Assembly (NCBI GenBank): GCA_963719005.1
Contig: CAVRAR010000010.1
Location: forward strand, 62,001-126,000
Reading direction: 5' to 3'
DNA length: 64,000 nt
Origin: G963675935 sp963719005
Lineage (GTDB): Bacteria > Planctomycetota > Planctomycetia > Pirellulales > Thermoguttaceae
Shown here: positions 53,575-63,118 of the stretch, piece by piece
How the letters are laid out: the number at the start of each line of letters is the position of its first letter
How positions within the stretch are numbered: the stretch's first letter is position 1
The notes under the pieces: model-generated
What the model was told of the DNA's origin: nothing
Databases searched by the model: none
The model's input: the letters and a program-made list of their open reading frames with translations, nothing else
Program-made: the position numbers and the translations under genes

Positions 53575-54639
53575 ATGAATTCGCATCGCATCTCGTCGCG
53601 CTCCGCCTTCACTTGGGTGGAACTGATTGTCGTAATCGTTGTCATCTGCGTCGTGATCGCTCTGCTGCTACCTGCGGTTAACGAGCCCCGCGAAGCAAGC
53701 CGGCGAATGATCTGCAATAACAACCTGAAGCAAATCGGGTTGGCCATTCACAACTACGGCGTGGCGACCAAAGTATTCCCGCCGGGCACGATCTGCTCCA
53801 CCGCCCCCGTCCAGCCATCGAATCAGTACGATGTATGGGCCGAGGCGGCGCGAACAGAGCCCGGGTTTCACGGCACTAGCATTCTCCTGAGCGTGCATCC
53901 GTTCATCGAGGGCGTTACGATAGGCACCGCCTGGGACTACCATTATTCTGTTACGGGCGGGATCGATGCTCCGTATAGTCATCCAAATGCATTTCGTGCT
54001 TCCCAGGACACCAAAGGGTTCTACTGCCCAACTCGTCGAGCTAGCCTTCGTCCAGGTGATAATGCAATGATGCTTTCGACTTCATGGACCGGCGGTGGGA
54101 CCGACTACGGCGGCTGCGCGGGGCGTCATGCGGCGTTCACGCTGACGACTGGCTATAACCTCTGCGATGCCACGATGTACTACGAGCCGAATTTCTTCCC
54201 GAGCCCCTTCAAGAGCAAGAAGGATGACATGCCCAACAAGCGCTGGGGGATTTTCGGGCGGGTCAACGTTAGCACGACGTACAAGGAAATCAGAGACGGA
54301 ACGTCGAACACGATCATGACCGGCGAGTTGCAGCGGATTACCGACATCACGCCCGGCAGCAAGGACGGTTGGGCCGTCGGCGGGCCGGCGACGCTCTTCA
54401 CCACCGGCGCGTTGATGCACCGCAACGGCTCGACCGCAACCAACGTGGCAAAGCCCGGCGAAGGCTGGCTGATGAACAACGGTTTCTTCGGCTCGCCCGG
54501 CAGCGACCATTTCGGCGGCGCAAACTTCGGCATGGCCGACTGCTCAGTGCGGTTCTTGCCCACCACGATCGATCCGAACGTTTTCGCCGAGCTTGGCAGC
54601 ATGGCCGACGGCGGGCCACCGCAGGGTTGGGAAGATTGA
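53575..54639 (+). CDS. DUF1559-domain prepilin-like protein
   Basis: 354 residues from ATG 53575. The N-terminus SAFTWVELIVVIVVICVVIA has the type IV pilin/pseudopilin form (here FTWVE) and is followed by the DUF1559 signature SRRMICNNNLKQIGLAIHNY. The C-terminal H-X9-DG-like motif reads DHFGGANFGMADCSVRFLPT with Cys for Gly. DUF1559 proteins are expanded in planctomycetes and are probably processed by a prepilin peptidase such as that at 56720-57941. Function unknown. Confidence 0.95.
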   Translation: MNSHRISSRSAFTWVELIVVIVVICVVIALLLPAVNEPREASRRMICNNNLKQIGLAIHNYGVATKVFPPGTICSTAPVQPSNQYDVWAEAARTEPGFHGTSILLSVHPFIEGVTIGTAWDYHYSVTGGIDAPYSHPNAFRASQDTKGFYCPTRRASLRPGDNAMMLSTSWTGGGTDYGGCAGRHAAFTLTTGYNLCDATMYYEPNFFPSPFKSKKDDMPNKRWGIFGRVNVSTTYKEIRDGTSNTIMTGELQRITDITPGSKDGWAVGGPATLFTTGALMHRNGSTATNVAKPGEGWLMNNGFFGSPGSDHFGGANFGMADCSVRFLPTTIDPNVFAELGSMADGGPPQGWED

Positions 54640-55146
54640 CCTTTGCGAGCAACGCACCGCGGGCCGTTGGCCCCCGGCTATTCTTCGCCTCGTTTCCATG
54701 TCCCGCGCGGGAACGCGAAATCCTACCCGACCGAAAAACTCTTCGCCCTCCGACACGGCGCACGTGCACGTCGGAGAGTTTCTTGAGTCAATGCGTCGCC
54801 CAAGCGGCGTCCACAGTTTTCCAGTGCTAGACTAACGTAACTGGCTCGTCCGAGGCGACTTTGGCAAGCCTTTTTGCAGCGGCCGTTCACCTGCCACCGC
54901 AACGTTGCACAACAGCAACGCGAACGTCGGCCACACAACTCCAACTGGACATGCGGTTTGACGTTTGTCGGGGGTGTGAGGGTTGTTCCAGCTTTGCCGA
55001 AGCCGCGACGGCTGAACAGAGATAAGCCAGAAGGCAACAACGGATTCGCAACCAAGAGTGACCTAGGCTTGGGTAGGAAGGTTCCGACTACGGATGGACC
55101 GTACCCAAAACCCGCCCTGTTAGCCGCCGCTAGATTGAGAGCATCG
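54640..55146. other. Gap without a supportable gene
   Basis: About 500 bases with an open + frame that merely leads into the next gene. No palindrome family seen; nothing else recognised. Confidence 0.55.
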
Positions 55147-55881
55147 ATGGGTTTCCTGAAACGATTCTTCCGCAATGTGTTCCGCGAAGGCGAAATGCCG
55201 ACCGGCGCCAGCAGCTTCGAGCAACTCAGCGAAGCCGAGTTGGAATCGCACCTGAAGGTGTCGCGCTACGGCAATTTCGCACTGACCGACGCCATTCGCC
55301 CGTCCTACGATCTCCAGGTGGTTCCCACCCAGGGATATCGACACGACTACTACCGCGACGAGCAAAACCACAATAGCGTTCCCGTGTTGATGGCGGCAGT
55401 CTCGAAGGAGCATCTCTTCGAGACGTTCATGGAGTTGCTCGATCCCTTGGGCTTCACGGTCGACGTGGTGCTCGAAACGAGCCACAACCGCCACAGCAAG
55501 GGCCATACCGATCTCTACCGCGAGCACATCGACCTGCCGGTCCTCAAGAGCGTTCTCTGGGAGTACGAAGACCTGCTGCTGAACGACGGCTGCACCGGCC
55601 TGGCCGTGCTCAATCCCGACGTGCCCCACGAAATCCAGTTCGACGAGCACAAGCTGCTGATCGTCTACGGCGACGATCTGAAGGAGTTCGAGAAGGTTCT
55701 CGATCAGCGCGGCATCGGCTGCGACGAGCAGATTCGTTTCGTCACCGAGGCCGAGCACGTTCATTCGTCGAGCGACGTCTACGCCCAGCAGTTCGACGAG
55801 TTGCGAACCCGGCTGGGAATGGACGGCGATTATTCGCAGGAGCGCGAGACCGGCGACTGGGAGATGGGAGCGAGGGGTTAG
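55147..55881 (+). CDS. Conserved-type cytoplasmic protein of unknown function
   Basis: 244 residues from ATG 55147 (MGFLKRFFRNVFREGEMPTG). Acidic, mixed alpha/beta: LTDAIRPSYDLQVVPTQGYR, PVLMAAVSKEHLFETFMELL, HIDLPVLKSVLWEYEDLLLN, HKLLIVYGDDLKEFEKVLDQ. No signal peptide. I do not recognise a named family; codon use matches its neighbours. It precedes aroK but is not overlapping. Confidence 0.75.
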   Translation: MGFLKRFFRNVFREGEMPTGASSFEQLSEAELESHLKVSRYGNFALTDAIRPSYDLQVVPTQGYRHDYYRDEQNHNSVPVLMAAVSKEHLFETFMELLDPLGFTVDVVLETSHNRHSKGHTDLYREHIDLPVLKSVLWEYEDLLLNDGCTGLAVLNPDVPHEIQFDEHKLLIVYGDDLKEFEKVLDQRGIGCDEQIRFVTEAEHVHSSSDVYAQQFDELRTRLGMDGDYSQERETGDWEMGARG

Positions 55882-56054
55882 ACGGCTGTATAACCGCTTG
55901 CGGTTTCGCATACTCGCCCCTTGCCGTTGCACGACCCGTTCGGTACGCTGATCGCTACGAGCGCGCGGTGCGAAGCGGCGACGATGCGGAGTGGCAAGCG
56001 GCTTCAGTGGGCGGTGAACCGCCCACCCCTCGTTTCGGAGTTGCGGTTCTTCCT

Positions 56055-56582
56055 ATGATTCTCACACTCATCGGCTATCGCGCCACCGGCAAAACCACGC
56101 TTGCCAAGCTTCTGGCCGAGCGGCTGGGATGGGATTGGATCGATGCCGATGCGGAGATCGAGCGTCGGGCCGGCAAGTCGATCGCCCGAATCTTCGCCGA
56201 GGAGGGCGAGCCGGCGTTTCGCGACCTGGAAGCCGAGGTGATCGCCGACCTCTGTCGCCGCGATCGGCTGGTAATGGCGGCCGGCGGCGGGGCGCCGCTG
56301 CGGCCGGAAAGCCGTCGGGCGATGCGCGCGGCGGGCAAGGTCGTGTGGCTGACCGCCCGGCCCGAGACGATTCTGGCTCGGATGAGCACCGACGCCACAA
56401 CGACCGCCCGGCGGCCCAATCTGACCGACAAGACGCCCTTGGAAGAAATCGTCGAGCTTCTGAAGAAACGCGAGCCGGTTTATCGCGAGTCGGCCGATTG
56501 GGCGGTCGATACCGAAGGAAGGACGCCCGAGGTGTTGGTCGAGGAGATTCTGGAAGAATGCAAAATGCAAAATGCAAATTGA
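56055..56582 (+). CDS. aroK: Shikimate kinase
   Basis: 175 residues from ATG 56055; upstream in-frame codons lack kinase similarity. P-loop GYRATGKTTLAKLLAERLG, shikimate site DADAEIERRAGKSIARIF (DxD), AAGGGAPLRPESRRAMRAAG and the lid ARRPNLT. It phosphorylates shikimate in aromatic amino-acid synthesis. The last codons (ECKMQNAN) are contributed by the AATGCAAAATGC repeat that follows. Confidence 0.95.
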   Translation: MILTLIGYRATGKTTLAKLLAERLGWDWIDADAEIERRAGKSIARIFAEEGEPAFRDLEAEVIADLCRRDRLVMAAGGGAPLRPESRRAMRAAGKVVWLTARPETILARMSTDATTTARRPNLTDKTPLEEIVELLKKREPVYRESADWAVDTEGRTPEVLVEEILEECKMQNAN

Positions 56583-56697
56583 AAAATGCAAATTGCGGAA
56601 TGAAGGATTTTGCACCACAATACGGAACGCGAGATGTCCCATTTTGCATTTTTCAATTTGCAATTTACATTTTTCAATCGTCAATCTTGATTTTCTA
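56560..56697. repeat. A/T-rich inverted repeat spanning the aroK stop
   Basis: Units of AAATGCAAATTG on the left (56564-56600) pair with CATTTTTCAATTTGCAATTT on the right (56646-56690). The left arm encodes the last aroK codons and its stop. Strikingly A/T-rich against the surrounding GC-rich genes. Confidence 0.85.
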
Positions 56698-56719
56698 GTC
56701 CCAACCGCAGTTTTCACCA

Positions 56720-57941
56720 ATGAACTTGCTCCTTTCCATCCCGATGCAGGCCCGCTTGGCGGCGGTGTTCGTGCTGGGGGTGTGCGTTGGCGCTGCGGTG
56801 AATTGGGCGATCTATCGGCTGGCATGGAATCCGCGTCCGATCAGCCCTTGGTCGCCGCCCGATCCGTCGGCCCCGCGGCGGCGGCTCTCCGACCGGCTGC
56901 CGATCGTCGGCTGGCTCGGGTTGCGGCGCGAGGCGGCCCTGCACGGCGCCGGCTTCTGGATTCGGCCGATGCTGATCGAAATCCTGACCGGAGTGGGGCT
57001 CGCCTGGTTGTATTGGTGGGAAGTTGGCGACGGGGGCTTGCTGCCGCCGGGGCTTCCGCAACTGTTGCATGAGCACATTCTTCGCCCGCACGCTTCTGAT
57101 CGCACTAATGTTGGCGGCGTCGATGATCGACGTGGACGAAAAGACGATCCCCGACGAGATCACCGTCGTGGGCACGCTGGCGGGACTGCTGTTGGCCGCG
57201 GTGTGGCCCTATTCAATGTTGACGGCCATTGCCGGAGGTTTCTTCTCCTTCGTGCACATAACATCGCCCAACGCTTGGCCGCTCGTGCTCGACGGCGCTC
57301 CGCGCGTGGCGTCGCTCGGGTTGGGGCTTGCCTGTTGGTGGGCGTGGTGCGTCGCCATTCTGCCGCGATCGTGGTATTCGCGTCACGGATGGCGGCGGGC
57401 CCTGCAACTCTGCTGTGCCCGGGTGAGCCGGACGCCAAGCACGCACCGCATCTTGCGGATGGCCGTGGCGGGCTCGCTGGCCATCGCGCTGGTGTGGTAT
57501 CGCGGCGGGGACGGCTGGAGAGGATTGCTCAGCGCCCTGGTGGGCATGGCCGCCGGCGGCGGGCTGGTCTGGGCTGTGCGCGTCATCGGCACCGCCGTCC
57601 TACGTCGCGAGGCGATGGGCTTTGGCGACGTTACGCTCATGGCGATGATCGGCGCCTTCCTCGGCTGGCAGCCCTGCCTGATCATCTTCTTCCTCGCCCC
57701 CTTCGCCGGCCTGGTGATCGGCGTGCTGCGGCTGATCCTGTTCCGCGACCGCGAAATCCCCTACGGTCCATTTCTCTGCCTGGCGACGCTGGTTCTGATC
57801 GTCGCTTGGGACGACATTTGGGCCTACACGGCGCCCACCTTTGACTTCGGATGGCTCGTTCCGCTGGCCGTGCTCTGCTGCCTGGCCCTGATGGCCGTGA
57901 TGCTCGGAACCTGGCGGCTGATCGTCAGCGCGTTTCGATAG
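56720..57941 (+). CDS. Prepilin peptidase (type IV leader peptidase family), one frameshift
   Basis: Aspartic membrane peptidase (A24) that processes and often methylates pilin-like proteins. The first frame has the N-terminal PRPISPWSPPDPSAPRRRLS and SDRLPIVGWLGLRREAAL; after a break near 57075 come the catalytic Asp motifs: ASMIDVDEKTIPDEITVVGT and GFGDVTLMAMIGAFLGWQPC (GxGD). Many hydrophobic segments follow. The total is about 406 residues, longer than E. coli PilD. It may act on the DUF1559 protein at 53575-54639. Confidence 0.9.
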
Positions 57942-58003
57942 GTTGACATGTGCACGTGCCTCCCATACGATGGAATAGAAGACGGCAGAATAGGGAGCTT
58001 CCA

Positions 58004-58201
58004 ATGCAAGCAATTCGAGCGACCTACGACGGGAAGGAAATCCACATCCCTCAAGCCGCACAAGGCATGCCGCCCGGCAACGTAATCATCTTGTTTGAGG
58101 AAGAGACGCCAGCCGAAGATTCCGAATGGCTAAAGATGCAGGAGCAGTCTCTGGCGAAGGCTTGGGATGACGAGGAAGATTCTGTTTATGACGAAATGTA
58201 G
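58004..58201 (+). CDS. Antitoxin of a MazEF/PemIK-type pair
   Basis: 65 residues from ATG 58004 with GGGAG seven bases upstream. MQAIRATYDGKEIHIPQAAQ suggests a beta-strand-rich N-terminus; the C-terminus is acidic (EEETPAEDSEWLKMQEQSLA, DDEEDSVYDEM), typical of the toxin-masking region. It overlaps the toxin gene by 14-35 bases depending on start choice. Confidence 0.8.
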   Translation: MQAIRATYDGKEIHIPQAAQGMPPGNVIILFEEETPAEDSEWLKMQEQSLAKAWDDEEDSVYDEM

Positions 58202-58532
58202 GACCGGAGACGTCGTTCTGGTACGATTCCCATTCACGGACCTAACCAGCCACAAGCGCCGTCCGGTGCTCGTGGTTAGCCCAAACGAGTTCTCGTCGCG
58301 TTTGGGTGACATTGTCGTCTTGCCTTTGACCGGCCGCTCGCAGGATCATGGGTTCTTTCTGAACAACTGGCAGGAAACTGGGCTTCTGAAACCAACCTGG
58401 CTGAAGGCGTTGATTGCCACCGTGGCGGAGTCCTTGGTCGAGCAGCGGCTGGGCAAGATCAGCACCGAAGACGAAGAGAAAGTTGCATCAGTCGTGGCAA
58501 TGTTGGTTGATGCCAGGTTCAGAACCCGATAG
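58188..58532 (+). CDS. MazF/PemK-family toxin (mRNA interferase)
   Basis: 114 residues from ATG 58188 (or 121 from 58167). MTKCRTGDVVLVRFPFTDLT and KRRPVLVVSPNEFSSR are the PemK/MazF fold start; DIVVLPLTG and LKPTWLKALIATVAESLVEQ fit the remaining strands. It is predicted to cleave mRNA; the upstream acidic gene would neutralise it. The 3' end overlaps convergently with the next gene. Confidence 0.9.
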   Translation: MTKCRTGDVVLVRFPFTDLTSHKRRPVLVVSPNEFSSRLGDIVVLPLTGRSQDHGFFLNNWQETGLLKPTWLKALIATVAESLVEQRLGKISTEDEEKVASVVAMLVDARFRTR

Positions 58533-59009
58533 CCATGCCGGCGGCGGCGGATAGCTGCCGTAAAACCGCTTGATGAAATGGCGGTGGAACCGCGAAGGGC
58601 AATGCGGCGCCCAACCCCAGCGGCCGAGCAGCTTCGTCGTGATCCGCCAGTTCGCGACGTCGCACAACAGGGCGTCGCTCCCCTTCCGCCGGGCGATCTC
58701 GTCCAAAACCGCCAGTGCCCGGGCGAGCGTTCCCATGCTGGTGTCGCGGGCAGACTCGATGTACCGGAGCACGAGGAAATTGGGAAATCGCCTCGGCTGG
58801 TTGTAGTAGAGCCGGAGATGATCTCCCCGAAGATGCTGGTGATGCCACCCCCCTAATAGCGAAATCCCCGGCGCCGAGACGATCTTAGGAAACGGCCGAA
58901 GCACGATCCGGCGGAAGCGGCCATCGGCGACCTCGATTACGCCATAGCGTCGCTGCCGGAGCGTTTCGGCCCCTTCCGCCAAATCGTTAACGGTCTCAAA
59001 TAGCGGCAT
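58488..59009 (-). CDS. Hypothetical protein with His/Tyr/Trp-rich tail
   Basis: 173 residues. It contains YGVIEVADGRFRRIVLRPFP, GGWHHQHLRGDHLRLYYNQP, RRKGSDALLCDVANWRITTK and GRWGWAPHCPSRFHRHFIKR. The last part, with WGWAPH, looks conserved in character. I do not recognise a family. Its tail overlaps the mazF end by 45 bases on the opposite strand. Confidence 0.65.
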   Translation of the reverse strand: MPLFETVNDLAEGAETLRQRRYGVIEVADGRFRRIVLRPFPKIVSAPGISLLGGWHHQHLRGDHLRLYYNQPRRFPNFLVLRYIESARDTSMGTLARALAVLDEIARRKGSDALLCDVANWRITTKLLGRWGWAPHCPSRFHRHFIKRFYGSYPPPPAWLSGSEPGINQHCHD

Positions 59010-59031
59010 AGGAAACTATAGGCCGTGACCA

Positions 59032-59103
59032 GGGGGACGGAGGAGGTTGCCGGAAAACGTTTTCCATTTGGCGAAATCTTCGCCGGCAACCTCCTCCGTC
59101 CCC
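59032..59103. repeat. Inverted repeat (GGGGGACGGAGGAGG type, copy 1)
   Basis: Arms GGGGGACGGAGGAGGTTGCC and its complement (59084-59103) are perfect; the inner loop ACGTTTTCCATTTGGCGAAA is A/T-richer. A variant is at 63558-63630. Confidence 0.9.
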
Positions 59104-59212
59104 TTTTTTGCCCCACTTACCACCTGCCGGAACCCGATTCCCCCCTTGCCCCGGCCCGCCGGCTTCTGCTACACTCCCGCCCTCTTCTCTTCCCGCGACA
59201 AGGAGGTCGCCG

Positions 59213-60811
59213 GTGCTGTCGAAGTGGCCGATTCGTCGAAAACTGCTTCTGGGATTGGGCTTGTTGGTCTTGGTGGTGTCGATTTTGTCGAGCACCGGGC
59301 TGGTGGCCACCTACGCCTATCGCAACCTGGTCAATAGCCTGAGTTGGCGCGTGAACGAGCTGCCACTGGCGGCCGAGCTCAGCCGCCACGTGAGCGATCT
59401 GCGAATCACCATCGGAGAATTGCGAGGCCCGCGGCTGAACACCTTCCTCGACAGCCGCCGCGATCCGGCGTCGATGCGAATGATCCGCGAACAGTTCTGC
59501 TCGCAGTTGGACGAAGTCGACCAGACGTTGGTGCAATACCGCAGCCAACTGGCCAGCGAAGCAAGGGCCGACGCGAGCATTTCGGATCACGAACGCGAAG
59601 AGGAGACCGTTCGCAAGATCGAAGACCAACTCTCGCGCATCCGCACGGCCAACCTGGCCGAAGACTGGATGCTCGACAATCTAAAGGTTGATTGGCTCGA
59701 TTATGAGCTCGAGCGGCTGCAAGGGCTGGCGGTGGAACTGCCCAGCCACCTGCATAAGAAGCTGGCCGGCTTCTCCGACGAGGTGCGGGGGAAATACGCT
59801 GCGCTGATCGTCAGCGAATGGGCGGCGGCGGTGTCGGCGGCGTTGATTTTTTTGCTGTTCATGCGGCTGTCGTACCGTTGGGTCTTTCGCCCGCTGCGGA
59901 TCCTGATCGCCGGCTCGCGTTGCGTGGCTGCCGGCGAGTTCAGCTACCGAATCCGCCTCGATACCGGCGACGAGATGGCGGAATTGGCCAAGGCGATGAA
60001 CGACATGACCGCGCGGTTTCAAGAGATCCGCGATGACCTCGACCGCCAGGTGCAGGTCCGCACCAGGCAGGTGGTGCGCAGCGAGCAACTGGCCAGCGTC
60101 GGCTTCCTGGCGGCCGGCGTGGCGCATGAAATCAACAACCCCCTGGCATCGATCGCCATGTGCGCCGAATCGCTGGAAAATCGCTTCCGCGAAATCCTCG
60201 ACCGAGCCGACCCGCAGCAGGCCGTCGCCGCCAACTACCTGCGGATGATCCAAACCGAGGCGTTCCGCTGCAAGGGGATCACCGAAAAACTCTTGGATTT
60301 CTCGCGCATCGGCCCGGGAAAACGCGAAAGCACCGAGCTCGGCGAACTCGTGCGCGGCGTGATCGAAATGCTCGGCCACCTGGGGAAGTACCAGCGGAAG
60401 CACGTCGAGTTCACGCCCCGCGAGCCGGTCACGGCTGAAGTGAATCCGCAGGAGATCAAGCAGGTCGTGTTGAACCTGTTGACCAACGCGCTGGACAGCC
60501 TCGACGACGGCGGAACGGTGCGGGTCGAATTGAACGTGCGCGACGACCACGCCGCGCTGACGGTGGCCGACGATGGTTGCGGCATGGACCCCGGCACGTT
60601 GGAGCACCTCTTCGAGCCGTTCTTCACGCGCCGCCGCGGGGGGCAAGGGACTGGGCTGGGACTCTCGATCACCTACCGCATCATCGCCGACCTCGGCGGC
60701 GACATTGAAGCCGCCAGCGACGGCCCCGGCCGCGGCTCGACGTTCCGCGTTCGTCTGCCGTTGTGCCGCACTCTTCAGAAGGAGCCCGACAATCGCCGCC
60801 AAGCCGCATAA
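59213..60811 (+). CDS. NtrB-like sensor histidine kinase
   Basis: 532 residues from GTG 59213, chosen because AGGAGG lies 6 bases upstream and the frame begins LSKWPIRRKLLLGLGLLVLV (membrane segment). A periplasmic helical region follows, a second membrane segment near residue 205 (AAAVSAALIFLLFMRLSYRW), HAMP, HisKA (AAGVAHEINNPLASIAMCAE) and HATPase (VLNLLTNALDSL, DDGCGMDPGT, GGQGTGLGLS). It pairs with the sigma-54 regulator that overlaps its 3' end. Confidence 0.95.
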   Translation: MLSKWPIRRKLLLGLGLLVLVVSILSSTGLVATYAYRNLVNSLSWRVNELPLAAELSRHVSDLRITIGELRGPRLNTFLDSRRDPASMRMIREQFCSQLDEVDQTLVQYRSQLASEARADASISDHEREEETVRKIEDQLSRIRTANLAEDWMLDNLKVDWLDYELERLQGLAVELPSHLHKKLAGFSDEVRGKYAALIVSEWAAAVSAALIFLLFMRLSYRWVFRPLRILIAGSRCVAAGEFSYRIRLDTGDEMAELAKAMNDMTARFQEIRDDLDRQVQVRTRQVVRSEQLASVGFLAAGVAHEINNPLASIAMCAESLENRFREILDRADPQQAVAANYLRMIQTEAFRCKGITEKLLDFSRIGPGKRESTELGELVRGVIEMLGHLGKYQRKHVEFTPREPVTAEVNPQEIKQVVLNLLTNALDSLDDGGTVRVELNVRDDHAALTVADDGCGMDPGTLEHLFEPFFTRRRGGQGTGLGLSITYRIIADLGGDIEAASDGPGRGSTFRVRLPLCRTLQKEPDNRRQAA

Positions 60812-62171
60812 TCGCCTGAAGCTGCTGTTCGCCGACGACGAGAAATCGTTGCAGGAGCTGATGCGCATCGAGTTGCCGCGGATGGGCCACGAGGCCACCG
60901 TCTGCCCCGACGGAACCACCGCCCTGGCCGCGCTCGATCGCAACACCTACGATTGCATCCTCGTCGATCTCGACATGCCCGGCTGCAACGGCATCGAGGT
61001 GATCGCCCGGGCGAAACAGCTTTCGCCGGAAACCGAGGCGATCGTGCTGACGGGCAAGTCGTCGCTCGAAACGGCGGTGGCGGCGCTGCGCTACGGCGCC
61101 TTCGACTACCTGACCAAACCGTGCAAGCTGGTCGATCTCGAATCGCTGCTGGGCCGCGTGGCCGAAAAACGCGAGCTGACGAACAAGTGCCGGGCGATGA
61201 AGCAGCGGCTCGAACGGATCGAGGGCTCGCCCGACCTGATCGGCCAATCGCCGGCGATGGAGCAGGTTCGCCGCCTGATCGCCAAGGTGGCCACGACCGA
61301 TTCGACCGTGCTGATTCTGGGCGAAACGGGCACGGGCAAGGAGCTTGTCGCCCGAGCGGTGCATCAGCAGAGCGGACGGGCCGAGATGCCGCTGGTGCCG
61401 ATCAACTGCGGGGCGCTGCCGGAAAGCCTGATCGAAAGCGAGTTGTTCGGCCATCGCAAGGGCGCCTTCACCGGGGCCGACGAGCATCGCATCGGCCTGT
61501 TGCAGGTGGCCAACGGCGGCAGCCTCTTCTTGGACGAGATCGGCGAGCTGCCCAAGACGATGCAGGCGAAGCTGCTGCGTTTTCTGGAGAGCGGCGAGGT
61601 CCGCCGGGTCGGCGACAACGAGCCGTTCAGTTGCGACGTGCGAGTCATTTGCGCCACGAATCGCGATCTGGCCCGGATGGTCGCCACCGGCGATTTCCGC
61701 GAGGATCTCTGGTTCCGCATCAACACGTTCGAGATTCCGCTGCCGCCGCTGCGCGAGCGGATCGAAGACGTTCCGCTGCTGGCGCGTCGATTGGCCGCGC
61801 GCTTCGGCGCGCCCGGCCGCAGCGACGACGAGCTATTCTCGCCCGAAGCGCTGGAGATGCTCATGGGTCACACGTGGCCGGGCAACGTGCGCGAGTTGGC
61901 GAACGTCGTCGAGCACGCCCTGATACTTTGCGATTCGCTGCCGATTCGCCCGGAACACCTGCCGCGTCGTTTTTCGTCACCGCCGCCGTCGACGGTTCCG
62001 CTTCGCCCCGCCGAGACGCTCAACCTCCGCGATCGCGAGATGCAGGCGATCCGCGAGGCGCTCGATCGCCACCACGGCAACAAGCCCAAGGCGGCCGAAG
62101 AACTCGGCATCAGCGTCAAAACGCTCTACAACAAGCTCAACCAGGCCGAATCGCTCGGCAAGACGGCATAG
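60792..62171 (+). CDS. Sigma-54-dependent response regulator (NtrC-like)
   Basis: About 459 residues. The receiver (LKLLFADDEKSLQELMRIEL, Asp in DCILVDLDMPGCNG, KPCKLVD) is followed by an AAA+ domain with GETGTGKELVARAVHQQSGR, GAFTGADEHR and LFLDEIGELPKTM, and a Fis-type HTH (HGNKPKAAEELGISVKTLYN). No ATG/GTG/TTG fits; an ATC at 60792 with GAAGGAG upstream is a possible start, or an error removed one. It overlaps the kinase stop by 20 bases. Confidence 0.93.
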   Translation: MAAKPHNRLKLLFADDEKSLQELMRIELPRMGHEATVCPDGTTALAALDRNTYDCILVDLDMPGCNGIEVIARAKQLSPETEAIVLTGKSSLETAVAALRYGAFDYLTKPCKLVDLESLLGRVAEKRELTNKCRAMKQRLERIEGSPDLIGQSPAMEQVRRLIAKVATTDSTVLILGETGTGKELVARAVHQQSGRAEMPLVPINCGALPESLIESELFGHRKGAFTGADEHRIGLLQVANGGSLFLDEIGELPKTMQAKLLRFLESGEVRRVGDNEPFSCDVRVICATNRDLARMVATGDFREDLWFRINTFEIPLPPLRERIEDVPLLARRLAARFGAPGRSDDELFSPEALEMLMGHTWPGNVRELANVVEHALILCDSLPIRPEHLPRRFSSPPPSTVPLRPAETLNLRDREMQAIREALDRHHGNKPKAAEELGISVKTLYNKLNQAESLGKTA

Positions 62172-62176
62172 GACGC

Positions 62177-62923
62177 TTACGCCATCCCCCGTTGCTTTTG
62201 GGCGATTTCGTCGCGGAGCCGGGCGGCACGCTCGTATTCTTCGGCCGCCACTGCATCGGCAAGTTGCTCGGCGAGCGTCTTGCCGACGCGATACTCCTCG
62301 CGCAACGATTCCTTCATCACGGCCAGTTGGCCGACCAACTCGTCGCCGTCGAACTGCTCCTCGGCGCCGAACTTGGCGAACACCTCGCGCATTTCGTTCA
62401 AGCCGCGGTTGATCGTCTCGATGGCGGTCTCGGGGCCGTGCTGCTCCAAGGAGAGCATCGCCGCCGCCTGAATGCGATGGAAGAGGACGAAGGGGCGGTA
62501 CTGCTCGTGCGAAAGCGCCCACTGCGGATTGGGAGAATGCTCCGCCACGAAGTCCATCAGTTGCAGCGTGTATTCGGCGTCGGCGATCGCCCGGGCGAAC
62601 TGCCGCAAGGCGAGGTAACAGATTCGCCGGTGGTAGAACTGGGCGAACTCGCGGTCGATCTCCATGCACTGGTCTTCGTTCAGCGCGAACGCCTTGCCCT
62701 GAACGCGAGCCAGCTCCCGCAGCCAGTCGAGGCATGTATCGACCCCGCCCGGATGCTCGCCGTCGGGCCGGCCGACGGTCTCCATCTGCAGCAGGCCCAT
62801 TTCGATCCGCATTTGGATCAACTCGCGTCCGTCGCCGGCGCGGATCAGCCGTGCGGCGATCACCCCCGGCTTGAAAGGCCACTCGTGCAGCACAAAATCG
62901 ATGTCATGGTGTTCGTTCGGCAT
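62177..62923 (-). CDS. UvrB/UvrC-motif protein
   Basis: 248 residues from ATG 62923. The N-terminal region (FVLHEWPFKPGVIAARLIRA, IQMRIEMGLLQMETVGRPDG) is small and helical; the C-terminus EQLADAVAAEEYERAARLRD is a UVR motif, which in UvrB/UvrC mediates binding to a partner. A 5-base gap separates it from the regulator end. The role here is unknown. Confidence 0.85.
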   Translation of the reverse strand: MPNEHHDIDFVLHEWPFKPGVIAARLIRAGDGRELIQMRIEMGLLQMETVGRPDGEHPGGVDTCLDWLRELARVQGKAFALNEDQCMEIDREFAQFYHRRICYLALRQFARAIADAEYTLQLMDFVAEHSPNPQWALSHEQYRPFVLFHRIQAAAMLSLEQHGPETAIETINRGLNEMREVFAKFGAEEQFDGDELVGQLAVMKESLREEYRVGKTLAEQLADAVAAEEYERAARLRDEIAQKQRGMA

Positions 62924-62988
62924 ACGTAAATCATACTGCGCCGATCGAAACAAAAACAGGGGCCGTCACGTCTGCGTTTCTCAGGGTC

Positions 62989-63019
62989 GTGTGCCACTGC
63001 TTGGAACAAGCAGTGCTGG
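62989..63019. repeat. Half copy of family C palindrome
   Basis: GTGTGCCACTGCTTGGAACA and the following bases match the left arm of 28391-28473 exactly for 30 bases; the right arm is missing here. Confidence 0.8.
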
Positions 63020-63118
63020 ATGGCGGGGACGCACCCGCGGAATCTCCCCTGCGACCGCAGTCGTAGGGCGTTACCGCGATATTGCGTTTTCGACTGCCGC
63101 TCGCATCCGCGCTTCGAA

